Notes: generated from the sequence alone by a model not told the origin. 64,000 nucleotides of DNA from Kaistella soli (GCF_019038595.1 NZ_JAHOPF010000001.1:372001-436000), one strand, 5' to 3'. Positions 18,144 to 25,911 are shown, counted from the first letter of the stretch. A program made the numbers and translations.

Positions 18144-18170
18144 AATCAGGAATTATTTCCTGATTTTTTT
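18142..18170 (+). terminator. Arginine-operon terminator
   Basis: A 10-bp perfect stem AAATCAGGAA with loop TTAT begins at the regulator's stop codon and is followed by a T run. The T run leads into the -7 box of the next gene. Confidence 0.85.
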
Positions 18171-18173
18171 ATT

Positions 18174-18181
18174 TAATTTTG
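18174..18181 (+). promoter_or_regulatory. Promoter -7 box of the cupin gene
   Basis: TAATTTTG, a perfect match to TAnnTTTG, lies 16 bp before ATG 18198 and within a few bases of the upstream terminator's T tract. Confidence 0.6.
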
Positions 18182-18197
18182 AAATAAATTTAAAGAA

Positions 18198-18557
18198 ATG
18201 GCAAAATATAAAATTCAGAAATCCCCTTTCGTAGTTCCCACAACCGACGGAAAACTGATCGAAGAAATCTGGGGAAATTCCACGGGAAATTCAAATATTT
18301 CTATTGCACATATGGTCGCACCTCCAAACTGGAGCGAGCCGCATCAGACTCCTGAATTTGACGAATTTACCTACATTATGAAAGGAAAGAAGCAATTCGA
18401 AATCGATGGAGAAACCGTAGTTTTAGAAGCTGGACAAAGTATTCTGATTGAAAAAGGAGCCAGAATCCGTTACAGCAATCCGTTTGAAGATCCGTGCGAA
18501 TATTTAGCGATCTGTCTGCCGGCTTTTTCTATGGATTTGGTGAATCGGGAAGAATAA
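18198..18557 (+). CDS. Cupin-domain protein
   Basis: A 119-aa single-domain cupin. The double-stranded beta-helix shows as PEFDEFTYIMKGKKQFEIDGE followed by VVLEAGQSILIEKG. The usual metal-binding histidines of motif 1 are mostly absent (one His in SEPHQTPEFDE), so metal dependence is uncertain. There is no signal peptide. It has its own promoter and convergent neighbours, so context gives no function. Confidence 0.75.
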   Translation: MAKYKIQKSPFVVPTTDGKLIEEIWGNSTGNSNISIAHMVAPPNWSEPHQTPEFDEFTYIMKGKKQFEIDGETVVLEAGQSILIEKGARIRYSNPFEDPCEYLAICLPAFSMDLVNREE

Positions 18558-18563
18558 TTACCT

Positions 18564-19184
18564 TTAAAAACGGATGCCTAAATTTTTTAATTCTTCCTCC
18601 AGATTTGTTTCTTCAGTAATATGAACCGTATTAAAGCGCAATGTTTCAGCTACTTCGATATTCCTCGGATTATCGTCGATAAAAACTGATTCTTCCGGTT
18701 TCAGCTGATATCTTTGGAGCAGAACTTCCCAGATTTTCGGATCAGGTTTGATGAGCTTTTCAGTGCCGGACACGACGATCTTACCATCGAAAATTTTGAA
18801 AAAATCATAGTTTTCCAAAGCGTAGGGAAAGGTTTCTGCAGACCAGTTGGTTAACCCGAACAGTTCATATTCGGAATTTTCAAGTTTTCTCAGGACGTCT
18901 ACATTTTGAGGAATATCCGATTTTAACATGGTGGTCCAATTATCGTAATAAGCACGGATTTCTTTTTCCCATTCCGGGAATTTTGCGACCTGAAAATCGG
19001 TTCCTTCTTTTAAACTTCTCCCGCGGTCCTGCTCAGCGTTCCATTCATCTTCGGCGATGTTTTTAAGAAAAAATTCCATCCTTTCATCATCCTTAAAATA
19101 ATCTCTGAAAAAATACCTCGGATTCCAGTCCATTACCACGCCTCCAAAATCGAAAATGATATTTTTTATATTGTTTGTCTGCAT
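18564..19184 (-). CDS. HAD-superfamily hydrolase
   Basis: A 206-aa haloacid-dehalogenase-type hydrolase. Motif I is FDFGGV with nucleophile Asp12 (the second Asp is replaced by Gly, as in the YihX/epoxide-hydrolase-N-like branch). Motif II is near GLTNWS, the motif III lysine is in LIKPDPKIW, and motif IV is FIDDNPRNIEVA. Relatives dephosphorylate sugar phosphates such as glucose-1-phosphate. It ends 6 bp from the convergent cupin gene and starts 18 bp after the NhaC antiporter gene, with which it is probably co-transcribed. Confidence 0.87.
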   Translation of the reverse strand: MQTNNIKNIIFDFGGVVMDWNPRYFFRDYFKDDERMEFFLKNIAEDEWNAEQDRGRSLKEGTDFQVAKFPEWEKEIRAYYDNWTTMLKSDIPQNVDVLRKLENSEYELFGLTNWSAETFPYALENYDFFKIFDGKIVVSGTEKLIKPDPKIWEVLLQRYQLKPEESVFIDDNPRNIEVAETLRFNTVHITEETNLEEELKNLGIRF

Positions 19185-19202
19185 TGATGTAAAGTTTTAA
19201 AA

Positions 19203-20486
19203 TTATTTTTTTCCAATGAAAATACTCAGTAAAGTAAAAATCAAAAGAATGTGAAGATAAAAGGAATACTGCACCAGATCGACATAATTGATCCTGAAAC
19301 TGCTGAGTGAAACCAAAATAAGGATCTGCGCGCCATAGGGAATCAAGCCCTGAATATAACAGGAAAAAATATCGAGCACAGAAGCACTTTGCTGGGGCTT
19401 CAGATCATACTTTTCATTGATTTCTTTGGCTACTTTTCCGGAAATGATAATAGCGATGGTATTATTGGCGACACAAAGATTCGCAACGGTTACTAAACCC
19501 CCAATGCCCAAAAGTGCGGTTTTTTTAGAACTGATAATCTTGCTGATGTTTTTAATTAAGAATGAAATTCCTCCTGCTTTTTCTACCAACGCAGCCAAAC
19601 CGCCCGTGAGGAGTGAGAGAAGGAAAATCTCCGTCATGCTGGTAAATCCTTCATAGGTTTTCTTTGCAAAGCCAATAAAGTCAAAACTTCCGTAACCGAA
19701 GCCAAGCAAACCTGCAAAAGCAAGTCCGGCGAACAGAACGACAAATACATTCAGACCGATAAGCGAAAGCACAATGACCAAAATGTAAGGCAATATTAAA
19801 ATAAGGTTGAAATCTTTAAACTCGCTGATAACCGATGTGTTTTCCTGACTGAAACCCATCACTACTAAAATCAGAACCGTAACCAATGCTGCCGGAAACG
19901 CCAGTTTGGAATTGAACCGGAATTTGTCTTTCATCTGACAGCCCAAACTCTGAGTTGCCGCGATCGTGGTATCAGAAATAACGGAAAGGTTATCACCGAA
20001 CATCGCCCCGGAAAGCAGGCAGGCGCCAATTAATCCTAACGGAGAGCCGCTTTTTTCAGCCAAAGCAATCACAATTGGGCCAAGTGTGACGATAGAACCC
20101 ACTGAAGTTCCGGAGGCAAACGAAAGAAAAGAGGCAATCACGAAAACACCTACCGGAAAATATGCCGGCGAAACATAATTTAATCCAACATTAACGATAG
20201 AATCTACACTTCCGGTCGCAGCAGTTACCGTTGCAAAAGCGCCCGCTAAGAGATAGATAATACACATGGTGAGTATTTTTCCGTCACCGCAGCCTTTCAG
20301 GAAGGTATCAACTTTCTGGTTGATTTTCCCTTTCAAAAGGATAAAAGCTGCCGTGATTCCGATCAAAGCTGCTACAGGAGAGGGAAGGGCGTAAAAATCA
20401 TTATAGTAAATCCCGAAACCCAAAAATACCAGTACAAAGATGAGCAGCGGGAAAATGGAGATCAGGGAAGGGTTTATTTTAATCAT
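19203..20486 (-). CDS. Na+/H+ antiporter, NhaC family
   Basis: A 427-aa integral inner-membrane protein with about eleven to twelve hydrophobic helices. The NhaC features are SGTSVGSIVTLGPI, SGAMFGDNLSVISDTTIAATQ and the C-terminal repeat-related segment VANNTIAIIISG. It exchanges Na+ (or an organic cation) for protons. The -7 box TAATTTTG is only four bases from the ATG, suggesting a leaderless or nearly leaderless mRNA. That promoter overlaps the end of the upstream HsdR-N gene. Confidence 0.88.
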   Translation of the reverse strand: MIKINPSLISIFPLLIFVLVFLGFGIYYNDFYALPSPVAALIGITAAFILLKGKINQKVDTFLKGCGDGKILTMCIIYLLAGAFATVTAATGSVDSIVNVGLNYVSPAYFPVGVFVIASFLSFASGTSVGSIVTLGPIVIALAEKSGSPLGLIGACLLSGAMFGDNLSVISDTTIAATQSLGCQMKDKFRFNSKLAFPAALVTVLILVVMGFSQENTSVISEFKDFNLILILPYILVIVLSLIGLNVFVVLFAGLAFAGLLGFGYGSFDFIGFAKKTYEGFTSMTEIFLLSLLTGGLAALVEKAGGISFLIKNISKIISSKKTALLGIGGLVTVANLCVANNTIAIIISGKVAKEINEKYDLKPQQSASVLDIFSCYIQGLIPYGAQILILVSLSSFRINYVDLVQYSFYLHILLIFTLLSIFIGKK

Positions 20487-20490
20487 GCTG

Positions 20491-20498
20491 CAAAATTA
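20491..20498 (-). promoter_or_regulatory. Promoter -7 box of the NhaC gene, four bases from its ATG
   Basis: Read on the minus strand this is TAATTTTG, then CAGC, then ATG. Transcription would begin at or within a base or two of the start codon. Confidence 0.6.
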
Positions 20499-20930
20499 GT
20501 ATGCAAAAGGCGAAAAGACATAACGATTCTCGGAAAACTTTGCAAAAACATGCTGTAAACCGTTGCTAAGAATAATTTCTTCAGCACCGATAATCGAGTT
20601 GTAGCGGGCAATCTGTTCGAAAGTTTTTTCGGTGATTTTAATTTGGGGAGCTTTGCATTCGACGAGGATTTTCGGTTCCGTTTTTTCGGTAACCAGCAAA
20701 TCAATTCTCTTTGTTGTTCCGTTCAGTTCGAGTTTTTTTTCCAAAATCAGTGAAGACAGATTTCTTCCTTTTTTCCGATGAAAATAATGCACCCAATGCT
20801 GCCGCACCCATTCTTCAGGAGTAAGCAAAAGCCAATTTTTGCGGACCAGATCATAAATAAAAAACTTATCTTTGTCTCTCTTGATTTGGAAATCAAAAGT
20901 ATCCTCAAAATTCAGTTCCGGAAGTTGCAT
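20496..20930 (-). CDS. Stand-alone HsdR-N-like PD-(D/E)XK nuclease domain
   Basis: A 144-aa protein matching only the N-terminal nuclease domain of type I restriction HsdR subunits. The full catalytic set can be seen: Asp77 (RIDLLV), Glu91 and Lys93 (VECKAP), and the QxxxY motif at 106-110 (QIARY). There is no helicase domain and no hsdM or hsdS nearby. It is divergent from holA with two bases between the start codons, and each promoter lies in the other's coding sequence. It may be a DNA-repair or replication-linked nuclease rather than a restriction remnant, because the frame is intact and the motifs are complete. Confidence 0.82.
   Translation of the reverse strand: MQLPELNFEDTFDFQIKRDKDKFFIYDLVRKNWLLLTPEEWVRQHWVHYFHRKKGRNLSSLILEKKLELNGTTKRIDLLVTEKTEPKILVECKAPQIKITEKTFEQIARYNSIIGAEEIILSNGLQHVFAKFSENRYVFSPFAY
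20867..20874 (+). promoter_or_regulatory. Putative holA promoter -7 box inside the divergent nuclease gene
   Basis: TATCTTTG, a perfect -7 box, lies 58 bp before ATG 20933 and inside the coding sequence of the opposite-strand gene. Confidence 0.5.
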
Positions 20931-20932
20931 TT

Positions 20933-21970
20933 ATGAAAGAATTAGATTTAATCCTCAAAAATATTAAAAATAAAGAGTTTCTGCCGATTTATTTTTTCCA
21001 CGGTGAAGAACCTTTTTTTATGGATGTTGCCGTAAAATCATTTGAAAATGATGTTTTGGAGGAGGATGAAAAAGCTTTTAACCAAACGGTGGTTTATGGT
21101 AAAGACACTACTTTCAGCGACGTACTTTCACTCGCAAGACAGTTTCCGATGATGGGTGAAAAGCAGGTCATTATTCTCAAGGAAGCGCAGGAAATCCGGA
21201 TGACGGAAAAAGAGACAGAAGCGCTGAAAATCTATGCTGAAAACCCTGTCGAATCTACTCTTTTGGTCATTGCCCATAAATATAAAAAAGTAGATTCCCG
21301 GAAAAGTTTCGCAAAGACGCTTTCGAAAAACAAGATGCTTTTCCTGAGCGAAAAAATGCGCGATTATGAAGTCCCAAAATGGATTGATCAGGAAATCAGG
21401 AGTTTGGGTCTGAAAACAAAACCCAATATTCCGGCTTTGCTTTCAGAATACCTTGGAACCGATTTATCCAGAATCTCCAACGAGCTACAGAAACTCAAAA
21501 TGATTCTTAAAGGGGACGAAATCCTCGATGAGAAAACCATTGAAACCCACATCGGGATCAGCAAAGAATTCAACGTTTTCGAACTCCTCAAAGCGCTGGG
21601 TAAAAAAGACGAAGGCAATGCACTCAGGATCGCCCATTTCGTAGGGAAATCGCCGAAGAACAACCCATTGCCGATGATGATGGGCAACCTTTATAATTTT
21701 TTTTCCAATCTTATAATTTTTCATACTTCACCGGGCATTCCTCCGAATGTTTTGGCCGGTCAGCTCAATGTGAATCCGTATTTTATGAAAGATTTTGCTG
21801 AGGCGGCGCGGTTTTATAACCTTAAGCACTGCACGCGGATCATTTCAATCCTCCGCGAAATCGACCTTAAAAACAAAGGACTCGGCGCAGTAAATATGGA
21901 CGAAAGCGAACTGCTTACGGAAATGGTGTATAAAATACTGAACGTCGATAAATATAAAGTAAAAACCTGA
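20933..21970 (+). CDS. holA: DNA polymerase III, delta subunit
   Basis: A 345-aa AAA+-fold clamp-loader subunit. It has the typical N-terminal PIYFFHGEEPFFMD, the QFPMMGEKQVIILKEAQE block, the KTKPNIPALLSEYLGTDLSRISNELQKL segment and the C-terminal collar domain. As in all delta subunits, a working Walker A is absent. It opens the beta clamp during loading. It is head to head with the HsdR-N-like gene. Confidence 0.93.
   Translation: MKELDLILKNIKNKEFLPIYFFHGEEPFFMDVAVKSFENDVLEEDEKAFNQTVVYGKDTTFSDVLSLARQFPMMGEKQVIILKEAQEIRMTEKETEALKIYAENPVESTLLVIAHKYKKVDSRKSFAKTLSKNKMLFLSEKMRDYEVPKWIDQEIRSLGLKTKPNIPALLSEYLGTDLSRISNELQKLKMILKGDEILDEKTIETHIGISKEFNVFELLKALGKKDEGNALRIAHFVGKSPKNNPLPMMMGNLYNFFSNLIIFHTSPGIPPNVLAGQLNVNPYFMKDFAEAARFYNLKHCTRIISILREIDLKNKGLGAVNMDESELLTEMVYKILNVDKYKVKT
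20956..20963 (-). promoter_or_regulatory. Putative promoter -7 box of the HsdR-N-like gene inside holA
   Basis: On the minus strand this reads TATTTTTG, 25 bases before that gene's ATG at 20930. The two divergent transcripts would overlap by roughly 70 nt. Confidence 0.5.
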
Positions 21971-21999
21971 TGTTAATGAAGTTTGCAACGGAAAGTATT

Positions 22000-22110
22000 A
22001 TTTTTATGGCGACTTTTTCCGCCCTCCGTTCCCGCTTTTTTGCTCCATTGCATTCCGCAAAAGAGCTTCACTCAGGTCGGGTCGCGGACACAGTTCTCAG
22101 GAAATCCAGT
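22000..22110. repeat. Non-coding intergenic element between holA and trxB
   Basis: This GC-richer block runs from GGCGACTTTTTCCGCC to GGTCGGGTCGCGGACAC. Its centre is an imperfect hairpin (TTTTGC at 22038-22043 with GCAAAA at 22057-22062). It has no frame or promoter of note and stands out from the AT-rich sequence around it. It reminds me of a repeated intergenic element of Chryseobacterium genomes that keeps its flanks and varies its hairpin, but only one copy is in view. Confidence 0.4.
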
Positions 22111-22254
22111 TATTAAAATTAAAACCGGGAAATTTCATCCAATTTAGTTTTAAACCAAATTTCGAATATTGAAAAAATTCATCATAAAATAAACTTCAAC
22201 CCAAAATAAATAACGATTTTTGAAAATTCAAAATCTTAATCTCAACCTTAATTA

Positions 22255-23196
22255 ATGGAACAGAATATTTTAGACTGCGTGATCGTAGGTTCCGGACCTT
22301 CCGGATTTACCGCAGCAATTTATGCAGCAAGAGCCGACCTGAAACCTGAATTGTACACCGGTCTTGAGCCAGGCGGACAGTTAACCACCACCACAGAAGT
22401 TGATAATTTCCCGGGATATCCGGACGGCGTTACAGGTCCGCAAATGATGATGGATCTGCAGAAACAGGCCGAAAGATTTGATACCAAAGTTCATTACGAA
22501 TTAATTACCAAAGTTGAATTTTCAAGGGAAGCAGGCGGTGTTCACAAATTGTGGGCAGGAAATAAGGAGATTTTCGCAAAATCGGTGATTATTTCTACCG
22601 GCGCTACCGCAAAATATCTTGGTTTGGATGACGAGAAAAAATATTCAGGAGGCGGTGTTTCTGCATGCGCAACCTGTGACGGATTTTTCTATAAAGGAAA
22701 AGATGTTGTAGTAGTGGGAGCGGGTGATACTGCTGCTGAAGAAGCTACTTATCTCGCTAAACTTACGAATAAAGTAACGATGCTTGTAAGAAAACATGAG
22801 TTCCGCGCTTCAAAAGCCATGGTTCACCGTGTGGAAAATACGCCCAATATTGAAGTGAAATTCAACCATGAACTGATCGCTATTGAAGGCGAAAATTCTT
22901 TAGTTGAAAGAGCGGTGGTTATCAATAACCAAACTCAGGAAACATCAAAAATAGATGTTCACGGTATTTTCATTGCCATTGGTCACAAACCGAATACGGA
23001 TATTTTTGCAGGTCAGATCGATTTGGATGAGAGCGGATACATCAAAACTGTTCCTGGTTCGAGTTTAACAAATCTGCCGGGCGTTTTCGCAGCAGGAGAC
23101 GTTCAGGATCATATTTACAGACAGGCAATCACTGCAGCAGGTAGCGGATGTATGGCCGCGATGGATGCAGAGAAATATCTGGCGGAATTGGCATAA
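22255..23196 (+). CDS. trxB: Thioredoxin-disulfide reductase
   Basis: A 313-aa flavoprotein with the FAD motif GSGPSGFTAAIYAARA, the redox-active CATC (Cys138, Cys141), the NADPH motif GAGDTAAEEATYL and the C-terminal FAD segment GVFAAGDVQD. It moves electrons from NADPH to thioredoxin in the cytoplasm. About 284 bp of non-coding sequence precede it. crcB begins 38 bp downstream and could share its transcript. Confidence 0.96.
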   Translation: MEQNILDCVIVGSGPSGFTAAIYAARADLKPELYTGLEPGGQLTTTTEVDNFPGYPDGVTGPQMMMDLQKQAERFDTKVHYELITKVEFSREAGGVHKLWAGNKEIFAKSVIISTGATAKYLGLDDEKKYSGGGVSACATCDGFFYKGKDVVVVGAGDTAAEEATYLAKLTNKVTMLVRKHEFRASKAMVHRVENTPNIEVKFNHELIAIEGENSLVERAVVINNQTQETSKIDVHGIFIAIGHKPNTDIFAGQIDLDESGYIKTVPGSSLTNLPGVFAAGDVQDHIYRQAITAAGSGCMAAMDAEKYLAELA

Positions 23197-23233
23197 CTGT
23201 CGGAATGTGCCTGTGGCGCATTCAAATTCATTC

Positions 23234-23599
23234 ATGAGAAATATTTTTTACATATTTATCGGTGGAGGTTTGGGAAGTGTGCTGCGCTTCCTGGTATCAA
23301 ATCATACCCAGAAACTGTGGAACATAAATTCCTTTCCCATGGGAACATTCGTGGTCAATATTATTGGGTGTTTTTTGATAGGGATTTTCAGTTCTTATTT
23401 TCTGAAAGCCGATAATTATCTGAAGTTTCTGCTGATCACCGGATTTTGTGGAGGCTTCACCACTTTTTCCACCTTTTCGGCAGAGAATATTTCATTATGG
23501 GAAAGCGGAAACTATTTTATTCTGGCAGGATATATTCTGCTGAGTATCGTAGCAGGCTTTGGAGCTGTTTATTTGGGTCTTAATTTATCCAGGAATTAA
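23234..23599 (+). CDS. crcB: Fluoride exporter
   Basis: A 121-aa protein with four membrane helices and the family hallmarks GGGLGSVLRF, GTFVVNIIGCFLIG and GFCGGFTTFSTFS, in which the Na+ and fluoride path lies. I start it at ATG 23234; an in-frame ATG at 23165 would overlap trxB. It forms a double-barrelled dimeric fluoride channel. There is no room for a fluoride riboswitch in the 37-bp gap upstream, which holds only a small 8-bp hairpin (23203-23223). Confidence 0.93.
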   Translation: MRNIFYIFIGGGLGSVLRFLVSNHTQKLWNINSFPMGTFVVNIIGCFLIGIFSSYFLKADNYLKFLLITGFCGGFTTFSTFSAENISLWESGNYFILAGYILLSIVAGFGAVYLGLNLSRN

Positions 23600-23647
23600 A
23601 TTTTTCCCTTTGAATATTAGGTTTTTAACATAAAATTTAAAAAATTA

Positions 23648-23679
23648 TTTGGAGGATAGGCAAAAGCTTTCTATATTTG
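23648..23679 (+). promoter_or_regulatory. tRNA-Ser promoter
   Basis: A -33 TTTG at 23648-23651 and a perfect -7 TATATTTG at 23672-23679 are 20 bp apart and 28 bp before the tRNA. Confidence 0.75.
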
Positions 23680-23707
23680 CACCACTGAAAATGAGAAATC
23701 ATTTACT

Positions 23708-23792
23708 GGAGGAATGGCAGAGTGGTCGATTGCGGCAGTCTTGAAAACTGTTGACTGTAACAGGTCCCGGGGTTCGAATCCCTGTTCCTCCG
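23708..23792 (+). tRNA. tRNA-Ser (anticodon TGA)
   Basis: An 85-nt class II tRNA without encoded CCA (CCC-A follows the discriminator G). The acceptor GGAGGAA pairs with TTCCTCC. The D arm is TGGCAGAGTGGTCGATTGCGG, the anticodon loop CTTGAAA gives TGA at 23742-23744 reading UCA, a long variable arm follows, and the T loop is GGTTCGAATCC. It has its own promoter and terminator. Confidence 0.97.
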
Positions 23793-23803
23793 CCCAGTTT
23801 TAT

Positions 23804-23834
23804 AAAACCTACTGATTGACAGTAGGTTTTTTTT
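23804..23834 (+). terminator. Terminator of the tRNA-Ser gene
   Basis: An 11-bp perfect stem AAAACCTACTG with a 5-nt loop (ATTGA) is followed by a T run. Confidence 0.88.
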
Positions 23835-23873
23835 GTGCTTATTTCTTTCCTCCATTTTCACTAATTTTACACG

Positions 23874-24497
23874 ATGGATCCACTGGAGCAGATTATAGAA
23901 TTCAAAACATCACCCGAACTTATCGCTAAACTGAAGGAGTACAGCAGCTCAAAGGTGTACAAAGCAGGAGATTTAATTCTGGATGAAAACTCATCGGTCA
24001 GGGCCATACCTATTGTAACCAAAGGAACCCTGAAAGTCATGCGCACGGAAGAAGACGGCCGCGAAATTCTTCTCTATTACATTAAAGCCGGTGAAAGCTG
24101 CATCATGTCATTTCTGGGCGGAATGCACGATGAAAAAAGTAAGGTGAAAGCTGAAGTGGAAGATGATGCAGAAATCCTTTTTCTGCCGATGGATAAAGTT
24201 TCCCTTTTCATTAAAGAATATCCCGAGTGGCTCGATTATATTTTTCGGCTTTATCACAAACGTTTCGAAGAACTTCTGGAAATTGTAAATGCCGTCGCAT
24301 TCACGAAAATGGATGAAAGACTTCTTTCCCTGCTGCAGAAAAAGAAAGAATTAACAGGAAGCAAAATCCTTAATATTACTCACGAACAGCTGGCCAATGA
24401 ACTCGGAACAGCCAGAGTAGTGGTTTCAAGACTCTTAAAACAGCTCGAAGAAAGCGGCACCGTAAAACTCGGAAGAAATAAAATTACCCTTATGTAA
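23874..24497 (+). CDS. Crp/Fnr-family transcriptional regulator
   Basis: A 207-aa regulator with an N-terminal cyclic-nucleotide-binding-fold sensor (GTLKVMRTEEDGREILLYYIKAG) and a C-terminal winged helix (HEQLANELGTARVVVSRLLKQLE). It has a single Cys near residue 80 (ESCIMSF) and no FNR-type four-Cys cluster. The next eight kilobases of sulfur-handling genes are in the same direction, and two of them follow near-identical 23-bp elements, so it is the obvious candidate regulator of that set. A TAATTTTA box sits four bases before the ATG, so the mRNA may be leaderless. The inducer is unknown; reactive sulfur or redox state is inference. Confidence 0.88.
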   Translation: MDPLEQIIEFKTSPELIAKLKEYSSSKVYKAGDLILDENSSVRAIPIVTKGTLKVMRTEEDGREILLYYIKAGESCIMSFLGGMHDEKSKVKAEVEDDAEILFLPMDKVSLFIKEYPEWLDYIFRLYHKRFEELLEIVNAVAFTKMDERLLSLLQKKKELTGSKILNITHEQLANELGTARVVVSRLLKQLEESGTVKLGRNKITLM

Positions 24498-24539
24498 CCA
24501 AAGTAACTGTGCAGGTTTCTGACTTGATGCAATTTTGCA
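24493..24539 (+). promoter_or_regulatory. Operator/promoter copy 1 (before the TauE exporter)
   Basis: A 23-bp element (24493-24515, core GTAACCAAAGTAACTGTG) is followed after 15 bp by AATTTTGCA, a -7-like box. It shares 22 of 23 positions and the same spacing with the element at 25839-25885. It contains a direct repeat GTAAC-N4-GTAAC and overlaps the stop codon of the Crp/Fnr gene. A separate 7-bp inverted repeat TTGATGC/GCATCAA (24524-24546) surrounds the -7 box in this copy only. Confidence 0.75.
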
Positions 24540-24557
24540 GCATCAAATTCAGCAAGC

Positions 24558-25355
24558 ATGGATATATTAGGTTATACAGCCTCAGTTTTTATCGGAATTT
24601 CTTTAGGGCTCATAGGCGGCGGCGGAAGCATACTCACCGTTCCGGTTTTGGTCTATCTTTTCCGCATTGATGCTGTGTTGGCTACAACATATTCCCTTTT
24701 CATTGTCGGGATGACGAGCGTTGCAGGTTCAGTTTCTTATTTCAAGAAAGGACTGATCAATCTTAAAACCACACTTATATTTGGCGTACCGTCCATACTT
24801 TCTGTATTTCTCACCAGAATGTACATTGTCACTGCCATCCCTGAAGTGATTTTTACCACAGGAAATTTCAACTTTACCAAAAACATGATGCTCATGCTGG
24901 TTTTTGCGATACTGATGATTTTCGCCTCTTACAGCATGATTAAAAAATGTACCGGTGAAGACTGTTTCCCGTCTGAAGATCAAAAAGTAAAAAACGCAGC
25001 AGTGATCCTGCATGGTATTGTGGTGGGGTTTGTAACGGGCCTTATCGGTGCCGGCGGCGGATTTCTGATTATTCCTGCATTGGTCAATTTACTCAAGCTG
25101 GATATTAAAAAAGCCATTGGAACTTCGCTTTTCATTATAGCCCTCAATTCTTTATTTGGGTTTGGGGTTTCAGTTTCCCATTCGGTCATTGAATGGAATT
25201 TCATCTTAAAAATATTAGGCCTTGCTATTTCTGGTGTTTTTATCGGAAGCTGGCTTTCTACTAAGATTGACGGTAGGAAACTGAAGCCCGCTTTCGGATG
25301 GTTTGTTCTCATCATGGGAGTGTATATCATTATCAGAGAAACTTTCATCAATTGA
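24558..25355 (+). CDS. TauE/SafE-family sulfur exporter
   Basis: A 265-aa inner-membrane protein with about eight helices in two related halves (GISLGLIGGGGSILTVPVLVY and GFVTGLIGAGGGFLIIPALV). TauE/SafE proteins export sulfite, sulfoacetate or other sulfur anions. It is the first gene after the Crp-type regulator and has its own shared-type operator. In staphylococci a TauE homologue is part of the cst sulfide-detoxification locus, which fits this context. Export of sulfite or thiosulfate made by the CstB-like enzyme downstream is the likely role. Confidence 0.87.
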   Translation: MDILGYTASVFIGISLGLIGGGGSILTVPVLVYLFRIDAVLATTYSLFIVGMTSVAGSVSYFKKGLINLKTTLIFGVPSILSVFLTRMYIVTAIPEVIFTTGNFNFTKNMMLMLVFAILMIFASYSMIKKCTGEDCFPSEDQKVKNAAVILHGIVVGFVTGLIGAGGGFLIIPALVNLLKLDIKKAIGTSLFIIALNSLFGFGVSVSHSVIEWNFILKILGLAISGVFIGSWLSTKIDGRKLKPAFGWFVLIMGVYIIIRETFIN

Positions 25356-25408
25356 TGTTTCCGTTAATTATTCCAATTTAAAAATTCTAACAGTAAAAAT
25401 TAAATATC

Positions 25409-25843
25409 ATGTCACAGCAACATTATTACGAAGTAAAAGCAGAATGGAAAGAAGGACGTAAAGGAACATTATCTTCCCCGGTCTTGAACGAAACCATCGA
25501 ATGCGCAACACCACCTGAATTTTCAAACGGAGTCCCCGGTATCTGGTCGCCGGAGCATTTGTACGCCGCAGCCATCAGCAGCTGCTATCTTTCAACTTTT
25601 CTGGCGGTTGCCGAAAATTTCAAACTTTCTTTTCAGAATTTTTCATGTAAAACAGTCTGTAAACTGGAAGTCGTAGAAGGAAAATACCAGATCACCGAAG
25701 CAGAAATAACGCCTGAACTTCTGCTTGAAAATCCTGAGCAGGACCGAGAAAAAGCTTTAAAAGTTCTCGAAAAATCAAAGGCTGCGTGTTTAGTCACAAA
25801 CTCGATGAAAACGGCTGTAACGCTGAATACTCACCTTCTGTAA
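25409..25843 (+). CDS. OsmC-family peroxiredoxin-like protein
   Basis: A 144-aa OsmC/Ohr-fold protein. The two redox cysteines are Cys59 (AISSCYLSTFLAVAE) and Cys127 (KAACLVTNSMK), in the family positions. OsmC proteins reduce organic hydroperoxides, and relatives reduce persulfides. It lies 53 bp after the TauE exporter, inside the sulfur cluster, so action on persulfides or polysulfides is plausible. Its stop codon overlaps the second shared operator. Confidence 0.87.
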   Translation: MSQQHYYEVKAEWKEGRKGTLSSPVLNETIECATPPEFSNGVPGIWSPEHLYAAAISSCYLSTFLAVAENFKLSFQNFSCKTVCKLEVVEGKYQITEAEITPELLLENPEQDREKALKVLEKSKAACLVTNSMKTAVTLNTHLL

Positions 25844-25885
25844 CAAAAGTAACTGTGCAGGAAATTGGTTTAAACGAATTTTGCA
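25839..25885 (+). promoter_or_regulatory. Operator/promoter copy 2 (before the CstB-like gene)
   Basis: The element at 25839-25861 (core GTAACAAAAGTAACTGTG) differs from copy 1 at one of 23 positions. AATTTTGCA follows at 25877-25885 with the same 15-bp spacer, whose own sequence is different. Conservation of element, spacing and box without conservation of the spacer indicates selection on regulator binding and the promoter. Confidence 0.75.
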
Positions 25886-25911
25886 TCACTAAACAAAATA
25901 AAAATTGAACA

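Noticed and set aside
20483-20704. A second frame on the minus strand inside the HsdR-N-like gene.
   Set aside because: It is in another frame and has no start context. The 144-aa frame with intact motifs is the gene.
23200-23233. Fluoride riboswitch before crcB.
   Set aside because: The gap is 37 bp and holds only an 8-bp hairpin (23203-23223). The fluoride riboswitch needs more sequence and a pseudoknot.
24524-24546. TTGATGC/GCATCAA inverted repeat as a canonical FNR site.
   Set aside because: The spacing (TTGAT-N13-ATCAA) is too long for FNR (N4), and the repeat is absent from the second operator copy. It may be a chance or local feature.
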